NCBI GenBank assembly: GCA_050247255.1
Contig: JBFWUM010000005.1
Coordinates: 1-64,000, forward strand
Direction: 5' to 3'
Source of the DNA: JBFWUM01 sp050247255
GTDB lineage: Bacteria; Acidobacteriota; Vicinamibacteria; Vicinamibacterales; UBA2999
Length of the DNA: 64,000 bases
A model generated the notes under the pieces. The model saw nothing but the letters and a program-made list of their open reading frames with translations. It was not told where the DNA came from and searched no databases. The translations under genes were made by a program, and so were the position numbers. The first letter of the stretch is position 1; each line of letters opens with the position of its first letter. Shown one piece after another: positions 40,803 to 47,965 of the stretch.

Positions 40803-41497
40803 ACGCGCGGCAGGCGCATGACGAACACGGCGCCCGGCCCCGGCTCGGCCGCCAGGGTGCCGCCGTGCGCCTCGACGATCCGGCGCGCCGCCCAGAGCCC
40901 GAGCCCCGCGCCCTCCCCGGCCGGACGCGTCGTCACGAACGGATCGAACAGGCGGTCGGCATCGCCGGCCGGCAGCCCCGGCCCCTCGTCGGCAACGCGC
41001 ACCGTCACAATGTCCGCGGCGGCCTCGTAGGACACGCGGATCGTTCCACCCTTCCCCGCCAATGCCTGCTCGGCATTGATCAACAGGTTGAAGGCAGCCT
41101 GTTGCAGGCGGGCGCGATTGCCGCGCACGAGCAGCGGTGTGCAGTCACCGGCAATGTCCGTCGTGATCGCCGCCCGCTTCATGGCGAACGCGCGTAGCGC
41201 AAGCGCCCGGGTCATGGCGTCGCGCAGGTTGACCGTGGCCGTAGTGGTCACGTCGGCGCGCGTGTAGTGCTGCACATCGGCGAGCGCGAGCGCCGCGCGG
41301 GTGCTCTGGCGCCGCAGCCGCTCGAGCGCGTTTTTCACATCGGACGAGAGGTCGGGCCGCGCCTCGAGCAGCTCCACGGTACCGGAGATGACCTGCAGCG
41401 CGTTGTTCACTTCGTGGGCGGCGCCCGACAACAGCCGAGCGGCCGTCGCCGCGCGGTTCAGGGCCAGGAGCGCGTCGTCCGACGGCTGGTCACTCAC
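40787..41497 (-). CDS. NtrB-like histidine kinase, soluble, no sensor domain
   Basis: 236 residues. Phospho-acceptor His in ARLLSGAAHEVNNALQVISG (H-E-V-N-N motif of NtrB/FlrB kinases), N-box LLINAEQALAG, G1 VADEGPGLP, and G2 GEGAGLGLWAARRIVEAHGG. There is no PAS, GAF or membrane segment, so input must come from partner proteins, as in FlrB/FleS-like kinases. It is convergent with the NtrC-type gene and divergent from the HDOD gene, inside the flagellar regulatory block. Confidence 0.88.
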
Positions 41498-41507
41498 GCG
41501 TTAAACC

Positions 41508-41525
41508 TTGGCAAGACAGGTGCCG
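41508..41525 (+). promoter_or_regulatory. sigma-54-type promoter of the HDOD gene
   Basis: TTGGCAAGACAGGTGCCG: GG at 41510-41511 and GC at 41522-41523, 10 bases between; -24 close to consensus, -12 one base off. The -12 C is 25 bases before the ATG at 41548. A weaker sigma-28-like reading (TAAA at 41502, GCCGATTG at 41522) has one extra base of spacing. Confidence 0.55.
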
Positions 41526-41547
41526 ATTGACGGGACAGCATATCAGT

Positions 41548-42393
41548 ATGAAACGCCTCGATTGGGAGCAGTGGATTACCACCGGCGCCTGGCGCCACAC
41601 CGACGGCGCGGCCCTGCCGGTTGCCCCGGGGGTGCTCGGCGAGGCCCTCCAGATTGCCGGCGAGGATGACCCGGATGCGCGCCGGCTGACGGCGCTCGTC
41701 CGCCGCGACCAGGTGCTGACGGCCCGCGTGCTGCGCCTGGCCAACAGCGCCGCCGCCGGGGCGGCCCGCGAAATCACCCGCGTGGACGAGGCGGTGGTCC
41801 GCCTCGGGACGACGAGCGTGCGACGGCTCGTGCTGTCGCTGTGCCTGGCCTCGTGGACCACGCCCGAAGACGAACAGGCGCTCCCCGGCGTCGATGTCAT
41901 GCGCCACGCCATCGGCGCCGGCTGTATGGCGCGTTTCGCCGCGCCGTTGGTGGACGCCGATCCCGAAGAATGCTTCGTTGGCGGGCTGCTGCACGATCTC
42001 GGCAAGCTGGCGCTGGTTCGACTGCGCGCCCTCTTCGTCCGCCGCGGCGGCATCGGCCCGTCGCGCGCCGACTTCGCCGACTCGCTGGCCGCCCATCACG
42101 CCGACGCCGGCGCCCTGCTGCTGCAGCTGTGGGGGGTTCCCGAGCGGCTCCGCGCGGGCGTGCGCTGGCACCATGTGCCGGCTGACGCGGCCGACCCTCA
42201 CCTCGCCTCGATCATCTGGCTCGCCAACCGGCTGTGCCATCGCTACGGCCTGGGCTGCGCCGCCTCGCCTGACGACGACCTGCTCGAGGATCCGCTGGCG
42301 CTGACCGTGGGCGTGACGCCGGCGTGGCTGGTGACGATCGATGCACGGGTCGCCAGCGTCATGGAAGACGCGCTTGCTCACGTGGCCGCCTAG
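41548..42393 (+). CDS. HDOD-domain protein
   Basis: 281 residues from ATG 41548. HDOD domains are HD-related domains without proven catalysis, common in signalling and motility proteins. Visible motifs are LVRRDQVLTARVLRLANSAAAGAAREITRVDEAVVRLGTTSVRRLVLSLCLA (the helical N-terminal part) and FVGGLLHDLGKLALVRL with AHHADAGALLLQLWGVPERLRAGVRWHH. H-D is present here. Its location, and its promoter type shared with flagellar operons, suggest a motility or c-di-GMP-related signalling role (inference). An earlier TTG at 41527 would place the start inside the promoter. Confidence 0.85.
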   Translation: MKRLDWEQWITTGAWRHTDGAALPVAPGVLGEALQIAGEDDPDARRLTALVRRDQVLTARVLRLANSAAAGAAREITRVDEAVVRLGTTSVRRLVLSLCLASWTTPEDEQALPGVDVMRHAIGAGCMARFAAPLVDADPEECFVGGLLHDLGKLALVRLRALFVRRGGIGPSRADFADSLAAHHADAGALLLQLWGVPERLRAGVRWHHVPADAADPHLASIIWLANRLCHRYGLGCAASPDDDLLEDPLALTVGVTPAWLVTIDARVASVMEDALAHVAA

Positions 42394-42861
42394 CTACCCG
42401 CGCCGGTTCACGAGCGTCGCGCCCGGCGCACCGGGCGCGACCACCCGCCGGTATGCCGCAAGCGTCGACTCTCCCTGCTCGATGGCGCGCGCCTCCATCT
42501 GCCGCGCCGCTTCGACGCCGCGCAGCGCTTCGCGCGTGGCTTCGTCGCTGGCAAGCACCGCCGCCACGCGGCGGCCGGCCTCGCGGTGCAGCGACGCCAC
42601 CGCCTCGAACAGCGGTTCCTGCTGCAGCTCGCGCCGGCGCGCGGCGATGGCCCGCCGCAGCGGCCGCAGGCCATCCTCGAGCGCCACGAGCGCCGCCATC
42701 ACCCGTTCGCGGTCGGCGGTGACGTCGGCGAGCCCCTCCACATCGCGCCGATCCGAGGCGGCCCGCTGGCGTGCCGCCATCGCCTCCAGGCGACCGAGCA
42801 GCGCGAGCTCGGCTTCGAGCCCGGCGCGGTACTCAGCCAGCTGCTGCGGCAGCTCGTTCAC
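42394..42861 (-). CDS. helical flagellar chaperone-like protein (FliT/FlgN type)
   Basis: 155 residues from GTG 42861, whose GTGA overlaps the fliS stop by 4 bases. That overlap decides the start over an ATG at 42891. All-helical, rich in Ala/Arg/Glu, with LAEYRAGLEAELALLGRLEAMAARQRAA and a C-terminal VNRRG. Position after fliD-fliS matches fliT, the FliD chaperone; the sequence is also FlgN-like (helical bundle with C-terminal hydrophobic heptads). It is convergent with the HDOD gene, with no gap. Confidence 0.55.
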   Translation of the reverse strand: MNELPQQLAEYRAGLEAELALLGRLEAMAARQRAASDRRDVEGLADVTADRERVMAALVALEDGLRPLRRAIAARRRELQQEPLFEAVASLHREAGRRVAAVLASDEATREALRGVEAARQMEARAIEQGESTLAAYRRVVAPGAPGATLVNRRG

Positions 42862-43238
42862 GCGCGCCTGCTTCCGGCGGCCTGGCTCCACGCCTCACGC
42901 AGCATGCCCAGCAGCTTCTGCGCTTCGTCGAGCGGTTCGACGCCGCCGGTGGCCGTGGCTTCGACCAGCCGCGACGTGAGGTAGCTGTACAGGCGGTCCA
43001 GTTCCTCGGCAATCGCGCCGCCCTGCTCCATGTTCAGCGTGTTCTGCAGCTCGCCGACGATGGCGAGCGCGCGAGAGATGGCGTTGGCGCGAGCGAGCCG
43101 ATCGCGGCGCGACGTGGCGTCGCGGGCCTCGCCGACGAAGCGGAGTCCGCCGTCGTACAACATGACAACGAGCTCGAGCGGAGAGCGGGACTGGGCATCA
43201 ACGCGCCGGTAGGCGGCGGCGCCGCGGGCAGGCATCAT
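42858..43238 (-). CDS. fliS: flagellin export chaperone FliS
   Basis: 126 residues. FliS holds flagellin unpolymerised in the cytoplasm. AAAYRRVDAQSRSPLELVVMLYDGGLRFVGEARDA is the family signature (P-x-x-L-V-x-M-L-Y-D-G), followed by NAISRALAIVGELQNTLNMEQGGAIAEELDRLYSYLTSRLVEA. It lies 10 bases after fliD. Confidence 0.95.
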   Translation of the reverse strand: MMPARGAAAYRRVDAQSRSPLELVVMLYDGGLRFVGEARDATSRRDRLARANAISRALAIVGELQNTLNMEQGGAIAEELDRLYSYLTSRLVEATATGGVEPLDEAQKLLGMLREAWSQAAGSRRA

Positions 43239-43248
43239 CGGACTACCT

Positions 43249-44580
43249 TCAGAAAAGACGGAATTCGCCGCCGAGCGACGACAGCGACGCGCTCTGGCTG
43301 TTCAACTGCGACATCGCCATGTCGGCGGCCATGTACTCGCGCTGCAGCGCCGCCCGGCGCACGGCGAGCCGCGCTTCCAGGTCGTCGATGCGGTGGCCAA
43401 TGCTCGACATCTGGTCGGTCAGTCGATCGCGCGCGTCCGAGACGAGGCCGCCGGCCTGGGCGTAGTCATCGACCAGCGCTTCGAGCGCGCCGAACACGCC
43501 GCCGTCGCCGCTGGCTCCCGACAAGAGGGTCTGCAGCGCCTCCGGCGACGCGGCGAACACCGCGTCGAACATCTCGCGGTCGAGTTCCATGTCGCCGCTC
43601 CTCGAGCTGACAATGCCGGCCGACGCGAGCCGCGCCAGGTCGCCGCCGTAGTCGGCCTGCAGCGCCAGCCGGATCGAGTCGCGGAGGCCGCGCAGCAGCG
43701 GGTCGCGGCCGATGCTCGCCTTGCCGGCGACGGCATCGGCCTCCTGGGTGCGCATGAATGCGCGAAGGTCGTTGTAGGCGGACATGAAACCATCGACCAG
43801 CGCCGCGGCCGCGTCGACATCACGCGAGACGTCGACGACCACCGTGGCGCCCGGATCCGCCTCGTTCAGCGTCATCGTCACGCCGGGGATCGCGCCGTCG
43901 ATCTCGTTTGTCCCACTCGTCACGGCGACCCCGTTCACGGTGAACGCCGCGTCCTGCGCGGTCCGGGTCGTGGAGACCGCCAGACTGCCGCCGGAGAGGC
44001 CGTCGGTCACGGTGAACGCGCCGTCGCTGCCGGTGTCGACCGCCGTCAGCACGAGGCGGTACTCGTCAGTGCCGGTCCGGACCACGGCGGCCCGCGCCGG
44101 CGCATCCGTCTCGGCGTTGATCGCGGCGGCCAGCTGTTCGAGGGTCGTCGAACCCGTGAGCGTGATGACGGTGTCGACGCCGTCGGCATCGGTCAGGGTG
44201 AAGGTCCCGCCGGTCGCGACTTCGGCATCCAGCGCCGCGTAGGTTCCGGTAGACGACACCACCTGCGCCCGCGCCAGCGTCGATACGACGACGTCGTAGG
44301 TGCCGGAAAGCGTGCCGCTGGTGGTCGCCACGCCGACACTGTCGCTGGTGCTGGTGGCGGCCAGCGCCGCCAGCGAGTCGGCCTCGCCCAGCGCCTCGAT
44401 CGCCGACGACAGGGTGGTCAGCTTGGTGGCCAGGGTGCCGAACGCCGACTTCTGCGTATCCAGCGTTTTCTTCTGGGTTTCGAGGCGGGTGATCGGCTCA
44501 CGCTCCTGCGCCATGACGGCGTTCAGGATCATGGTGAAGTCGATCTGGTTGAAGCCGCTGAAGGTGATCGGCGAGCCCAC
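43249..44580 (-). CDS. fliD: flagellar filament cap protein FliD
   Basis: 443 residues from GTG 44580, preceded by GAGGAG at 44592-44587. The N-terminus SPITFSGFNQIDFTMILNAVMAQEREPITRLETQK and C-terminus DRLTDQMSSIGHRIDDLEARLAVRRAALQREYMAADMAMSQLNSQSASL are standard for FliD. The middle contains the cap leg and Thr-rich head domains. It caps the filament and folds exported flagellin. In transcription order it follows fliC after an 82-base gap containing hairpins. Confidence 0.95.
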   Translation of the reverse strand: MGSPITFSGFNQIDFTMILNAVMAQEREPITRLETQKKTLDTQKSAFGTLATKLTTLSSAIEALGEADSLAALAATSTSDSVGVATTSGTLSGTYDVVVSTLARAQVVSSTGTYAALDAEVATGGTFTLTDADGVDTVITLTGSTTLEQLAAAINAETDAPARAAVVRTGTDEYRLVLTAVDTGSDGAFTVTDGLSGGSLAVSTTRTAQDAAFTVNGVAVTSGTNEIDGAIPGVTMTLNEADPGATVVVDVSRDVDAAAALVDGFMSAYNDLRAFMRTQEADAVAGKASIGRDPLLRGLRDSIRLALQADYGGDLARLASAGIVSSRSGDMELDREMFDAVFAASPEALQTLLSGASGDGGVFGALEALVDDYAQAGGLVSDARDRLTDQMSSIGHRIDDLEARLAVRRAALQREYMAADMAMSQLNSQSASLSSLGGEFRLF

Positions 44581-44596
44581 GTCACGCTCCTCGAGC

Positions 44597-44615
44597 GGCC
44601 GGCGGGATGCCGGCC
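44597..44615. repeat. short GC palindrome upstream of fliD
   Basis: GGCCGGC-GGGAT-GCCGGCC, perfect 7-bp stem, between the fliC end hairpin and the fliD ribosome site. It may slow or shield the intergenic mRNA. Confidence 0.5.
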
Positions 44616-44621
44616 ATCGGC

Positions 44622-44652
44622 CCGGGCATAGCCAGAATCAGGCCATGCCCGG
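44622..44652 (-). terminator. hairpin downstream of fliC
   Basis: CCGGGCAT ... ATGCCCGG 8-bp stem with an inner GCC/GGC pair and a 7-base loop, starting 11 bases after the fliC stop. No U-run follows, so it may be a Rho-type end or an mRNA-stabilising hairpin that separates abundant fliC from fliD mRNA. Confidence 0.5.
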
Positions 44653-44662
44653 ACCGTGGGAA

Positions 44663-45469
44663 CTACCGCAGCAGCGAGAGCACCGCGGAGCTGGACTGGT
44701 TCGCCTGCGCCAGGGCGGCGATGCCGCTCTGCTGCAGGATGTTGTAGCGGGTCAGGTTCGCCGACTCCTCCGCCACGTTGGCGTCGCGGATGCGGCTCTC
44801 GGCGGCGCGCTTGTTCACCGTCTGCGACTGCGCCAGGCCGATGGCGAACTGCGTGCGGTTCATCAGCGCGCCGATGGTGTTCTGCGAGTCGGCCAGCGCC
44901 GACACCGCGCCCTGGACTTCGCCGAGCGCCGTCTGCGCCGCCGCCGCCGTCGCGAACGACGTCGAGGTCAGCCCGAGGGTCGTCGTGTCGGCGGCGGTGA
45001 TGGTGCCCGAGATGATGCCGTCGGCCGCGGTCGCCTCGCTGCTGACGAACACGCTGTAGGAGTAGGCCGCGTCGAGGCCGACGACGGTCATCTGCCGATC
45101 GATTTCCGTGAGGATCTCCGCGTACTCGTCCGACAGCTTCGTCACGTCGGCGCCGTTCGACGACGAGGACGCCTGGGTGGCCAGCGTCGCGAGCCGATCG
45201 ACGAGCGTGCTGACGTTCGACAGCGCGCCGTCGAGCAGCTGCAGCTGCGACATGCCGTCGTTGGCGTTGCGGACGCCCTGGTTGAGGATCGCCTGCTCGT
45301 TGCGGTACTGGTTGGCCACGGCGAGGCCCGCCGCGTCGTCGCCCGAGGTGTTGATGCGGTAGCCGCTCGAGAGGCGGCCGAGGGTACGGTTCAGGCCGAC
45401 GCTGGTCGACTGCATGTTCGCCTGCGCGTTGGCCGCCGCGATGTTGTTCACGACTGAGAACGATGCCAT
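44663..45469 (-). CDS. fliC: flagellin
   Basis: 268 residues from ATG 45469 (GGAGG at 45482-45478, 8 bases spacing). N-terminal D0/D1: MASFSVVNNIAAANAQANMQSTSVGLNRTLGRLSSGYRINTSGDDAAGLAVANQYRNEQ. C-terminal: IGALMNRTQFAIGLAQSQTVNKRAAESRIRDANVAEESANLTRYNILQQSGIAALAQANQSSSAVLSLLR. The central variable domain is very short, about 90 residues, Ser/Thr-rich, and a possible glycosylation surface. A sigma-28 promoter (45546-45572) and a CsrA-type hairpin leader precede it. It is the only flagellin in the window. Confidence 0.97.
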   Translation of the reverse strand: MASFSVVNNIAAANAQANMQSTSVGLNRTLGRLSSGYRINTSGDDAAGLAVANQYRNEQAILNQGVRNANDGMSQLQLLDGALSNVSTLVDRLATLATQASSSSNGADVTKLSDEYAEILTEIDRQMTVVGLDAAYSYSVFVSSEATAADGIISGTITAADTTTLGLTSTSFATAAAAQTALGEVQGAVSALADSQNTIGALMNRTQFAIGLAQSQTVNKRAAESRIRDANVAEESANLTRYNILQQSGIAALAQANQSSSAVLSLLR

Positions 45470-45493
45470 TGCTTTTTCCTCCGTGAATACCGG

Positions 45494-45509
45494 CCCGCGT
45501 CCTTGCGGG
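45494..45509 (-). promoter_or_regulatory. CsrA-type hairpin in the fliC leader
   Basis: In the mRNA: CCCGC-AAGGAC-GCGGG, a 5-bp GC stem that presents GGA in a 6-base loop, 25 bases upstream of the fliC ATG. A second GGA lies in the Shine-Dalgarno CACGGAGG (45482-45478), and others are at the 5' end (ACAGGACG) and at CACGGACC. This matches the known two-site CsrA arrangement on hag of Bacillus subtilis. Encoded csrA and fliW lie at 10428-11038. Confidence 0.65.
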
Positions 45510-45545
45510 TCCGTGGCGGCGAGGCCGCCGTCCTGTGCAGGGTGG

Positions 45546-45572
45546 TAATCGGGACCGCGGCGAAGACCTTTA
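45546..45572 (-). promoter_or_regulatory. sigma-28 (FliA) promoter of fliC
   Basis: On the - strand TAAAGGTC, 11 bases, CCCGATTA. It compares with the TAAAGTTT-N11-GCCGATAA consensus with exact spacing and matches at TAAAG and CCGAT-A. Predicted start near 45539 gives a 70-base leader. Confidence 0.8.
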
Positions 45573-45579
45573 GAGGAGC

Positions 45580-45597
45580 CCGGGACTTTAGTCCCGG
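45580..45597. repeat. GAGCCCGGGACTTTAGTCCCGG palindrome upstream of the fliC promoter
   Basis: CCGGGAC-TTTA-GTCCCGG, perfect 7-bp stem, directly 5' of the sigma-28 -35 element. Same family as the fliK repeats and 60791-60858. Confidence 0.75.
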
Positions 45598-45680
45598 CCC
45601 CGTGGCGGTCGACCGCCACTCGCTGTCGGTCTCCCGTCACGCGTGGCAACCGTTCACCGCCGAATCACGAAGGATTGCGC

Positions 45681-45698
45681 GTGGTATCTGCGTTGCAG
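45681..45698 (+). promoter_or_regulatory. sigma-54-type promoter of the cytidylyltransferase-stator operon
   Basis: GTGGTATCTGCGTTGCAG: GG at 45683-45684, GC at 45695-45696, 10 bases between; TTGCA is the exact -12 consensus. The -12 C is 25 bases before the ATG at 45721, with GAGG at 45711-45714 as ribosome site. Confidence 0.65.
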
Positions 45699-45720
45699 CG
45701 GCGCCGCCGCGAGGCTATCC

Positions 45721-46413
45721 ATGCGCACGAAACCAGGCATCGTCCTCCAGGCACGGCTCAATTCCACGCGGCTGCGCGCCAAGGCGCTCGAGCCGGTCGG
45801 CGGCCGCACCATCGTCGAACAGTGCCTCCGCCGGTTGATCGCCGCCGGCGTCGGCCCGGTGATCCTGGCCACGACGTGGCAGACCGAAGACGATGCCCTC
45901 GAGGCGATAGCCCGGCGTGTCGGCGTGGACGTGCTCCGCGGCTCGACCGAAGATGTCCTGGCGCGGCTGCTGGCCGCGAGCGAGCGCTTCCAGATCGATC
46001 CGGTGGTGCGCGCCCTCGGCGACAGTCCCGCCGTCGACGTGCAGGCGCCGTGGCGGGTGCTGCACGCGCTCGAGACGACGGGCGCCGACTACGTGCGCGA
46101 AGACGGCCTGCCGCTGGGCGCCGGGGTCGAAGCGATGACACAACGGGCGCTCCGGCGCGCCGCCCACGTCGCCACCGAGCCGTTCGACCGCGAGCATGCG
46201 ACGACGCTGTTCATCAGGCGGCGCGATCTCTTCCACTGCGTGAAGCTGGAAGCGCCGCACGCCTGCGTGGCACCGGCGCTGAACCTGTCGGTTGACACCT
46301 CCGACGACCTGACGCGCGTTCGCGAGCTGTTCTTTCGCGTGCGGTCCAGCGATCCGTCGGTGCCGGCGCTGATCGCTGCCGCGCGCCAGGCGGCGTGGGC
46401 GGGCTCGTGCTGA
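45721..46413 (+). CDS. cytidylyltransferase-family protein (SpsF/NeuA/KdsB-like)
   Basis: 230 residues from ATG 45721. The nucleotide-binding start is IVLQARLNSTRLRAKALEPVGG, corresponding to Q-A-R-x-x-S-x-R-L-P-G-K of CMP-sugar synthetases; here P-G-K is replaced by R-A-K. Further on are ILATTWQTEDDAL, VLRGSTEDVLARLLAA and RALGDSPAVDVQ. SpsF-like proteins make activated sugars for surface or flagellin glycans. Sharing an operon with stators, beside fliC, suggests flagellin glycosylation (inference). The active-site change may alter the substrate. A GTG start further upstream would cross the promoter. Confidence 0.75.
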   Translation: MRTKPGIVLQARLNSTRLRAKALEPVGGRTIVEQCLRRLIAAGVGPVILATTWQTEDDALEAIARRVGVDVLRGSTEDVLARLLAASERFQIDPVVRALGDSPAVDVQAPWRVLHALETTGADYVREDGLPLGAGVEAMTQRALRRAAHVATEPFDREHATTLFIRRRDLFHCVKLEAPHACVAPALNLSVDTSDDLTRVRELFFRVRSSDPSVPALIAAARQAAWAGSC

Positions 46414-47234
46414 GACGCGCGCCGCGCCGCGGCGCTCTCGACTGGGTCGCACTCGCCCTCGCGCCGGCGGGTCTAGCCGTCGTCGGATTGGCCCAGACGC
46501 TCGATCACGGCTCGCTCGGTTCGCTCCTGCAGCCGGTGCCCTTCCTGATCGTGTTCGGCGGCACGCTCGGCGCCGTGCTCATGACCTACCGGCCCAGGGA
46601 GCTGCGCGATGCGGCCGTCGCGGCAGGGCAGGCATTTCGCCACGCCGACGATGACACCGGCGCGCTCGCGGCCTCGCTGGTCGCGCTGTCGCTGCGGGCG
46701 CACCGGCGCGGCGTGCTGGTGCTCGAGAACGAGCTCGACGAGGTGACCGAGTCCTTCCTGCGGGACGGACTCGCGCTCACCATCGACGGGACGCCGCTCG
46801 ACACGCTGCGCGATTTTCTCGGCGTCGAGAAGGCGGCCCGCGACGCCGATGAAGAGGCGCCGGCGCGAGTGTTCGAAACCGCCGCCGGCTATGCACCGAC
46901 GCTGGGCATCCTCGGCGCCGTGCTCGGTCTGATGCGCGTGATGGACAACCTCGCCGCCCCGTCGGCCATCGGCGGCGGCATCGCCGTCGCCTTCGTCGCC
47001 ACGGTCTACGGCGTTGGCGCGGCCAACCTGGTGCTGCTACCGGTTGCCGGCCGGATCCGCGAGCGCGCCGCCCGGTCAGCCCGCCGCCGCGCGCTCATCG
47101 TCGAGGCGCTGCTGGCCATGCAGCAGCGCCAGCACCCGCGTATGGTCGCCCACAAGCTGCGCTCGTTCTCGAGCGACATCCCGCGGATCGACGAAATTGC
47201 CCTGCGCGTTGCCCCGCGCGCGGCTCGTTCATGA
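46407..47234 (+). CDS. motA: MotA-family stator protein, first copy
   Basis: About 275 residues. It forms the ion channel stator with the next gene. Four membrane segments: LDWVALALAPAGLAVVGLAQ, VPFLIVFGGTLGAVLM, and the C-terminal pair AAGYAPTLGILGAVLGLMRVMDNL and GGGIAVAFVATVYGVGAANLVLLPVAGRI. The Pro in TLG and the G-G-I-A-V-A-F-V-A-T-x-Y-G signature fit the MotA/PomA family. The start GTG 46407 overlaps the previous stop; GTG 46395 is an alternative. Its stop overlaps the next start by 4 bases. Confidence 0.88.
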   Translation: MLRRAPRRGALDWVALALAPAGLAVVGLAQTLDHGSLGSLLQPVPFLIVFGGTLGAVLMTYRPRELRDAAVAAGQAFRHADDDTGALAASLVALSLRAHRRGVLVLENELDEVTESFLRDGLALTIDGTPLDTLRDFLGVEKAARDADEEAPARVFETAAGYAPTLGILGAVLGLMRVMDNLAAPSAIGGGIAVAFVATVYGVGAANLVLLPVAGRIRERAARSARRRALIVEALLAMQQRQHPRMVAHKLRSFSSDIPRIDEIALRVAPRAARS

Positions 47235-47866
47235 AACCCGCGCCGTCCCGCGCCGGACATGACCGGTGGCTCCTGTCGTACGCCGACCTCGTCACGCTGC
47301 TGCTCGCGTTCTTCACGGTGCTCTACGCATCGTCCACGCTCGAGTCGGGGCGCCCACCAGAACCCGAGAGCGCGGGAGACACGAAAGTCCCGGTCGTCGC
47401 GCCCGTCCGCGTCGTACCGATGACGACGGCCCGTGTCGAGGAGCGGCTGCGCCGCGATCTCGGAACCGCCATCCTGTCCGGGCGGGTCGAGCTGACGCGC
47501 GACACCCGCGGCCTCGTCATCTCCCTTCCCGAGCAGGCCACATTTGCGGTCGGCAGCGCCGACGTCACGCCGGCGGCGGCGGATCTCATCGCCCGGGCCG
47601 CCGCGGCGCTCGTGGACGCGCCGAACAGTCTGCGTGTCGAAGGACACACCGACGACGTCCCGATCCACACCAGCCGGTTCGCCTCCAACTGGGAGCTGTC
47701 GACGGCGCGGGCCAGCGCCGTGATCGCGCTGCTGATCGATCGCGTCGCCATTCCGGCCGCCCGGCTGTCCGCAGCCGGCTACGCCGAGCACCATCCGCGC
47801 GTCCCGAACACCTCGCCCGGGAACCGGGCCCGCAACCGCCGCATCGATCTCGTCGTCCTGGATTGA
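47231..47866 (+). CDS. motB: MotB-family stator protein, first copy (OmpA-like peptidoglycan-binding)
   Basis: 211 residues. One membrane helix carries the ion-binding Asp in WLLSYADLVTLLLAFFTVLY. The C-terminal OmpA/MotB domain has VEGHTDDVPIHTSRFASNWELSTARASAVIALL and SAAGYAEHHPRVPN, ending GNRARNRRIDLVVLD. It is shorter than the second MotB (251). The linker includes GDTKVPV, read from a degenerate palindrome repeat (47371-47395). Confidence 0.9.
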   Translation: MKPAPSRAGHDRWLLSYADLVTLLLAFFTVLYASSTLESGRPPEPESAGDTKVPVVAPVRVVPMTTARVEERLRRDLGTAILSGRVELTRDTRGLVISLPEQATFAVGSADVTPAAADLIARAAAALVDAPNSLRVEGHTDDVPIHTSRFASNWELSTARASAVIALLIDRVAIPAARLSAAGYAEHHPRVPNTSPGNRARNRRIDLVVLD

Positions 47867-47867
47867 G

Positions 47868-47892
47868 GCGCCGGACCGGACGGGTCCGGCGC
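47868..47892 (+). terminator. strong GC hairpin after the first motB
   Basis: GCGCCGGACC-GGACG-GGTCCGGCGC, perfect 10-bp stem with 5-base loop, starting just after the stop, followed by GCGTTTAC. With only three Ts it is a partial terminator or attenuator between the first stator pair and the HD-GYP gene. Confidence 0.55.
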
Positions 47893-47965
47893 GCGTTTAC
47901 TCCGCGCCGTGTCGGGTGCGGCAGCTCGTTCAAGGCGCCCGCGGGCGCTGCCGATTGTCTCCGCA

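Noticed and set aside
41502..41529. Sigma-28 promoter for the HDOD gene (TAAA ... GCCGATTG)
   Set aside because: Spacing is one base longer than optimal and the -10 is imperfect. The overlapping GG-N10-GC site fits the fixed 25-base rule seen twice elsewhere, so I prefer sigma-54.
44583..44662. Separate promoter for fliD-fliS
   Set aside because: A GCCGATGG box is seen but without a TAAA at the right distance; several GG-N10-GC matches there have poor -12 contexts. Left unassigned.
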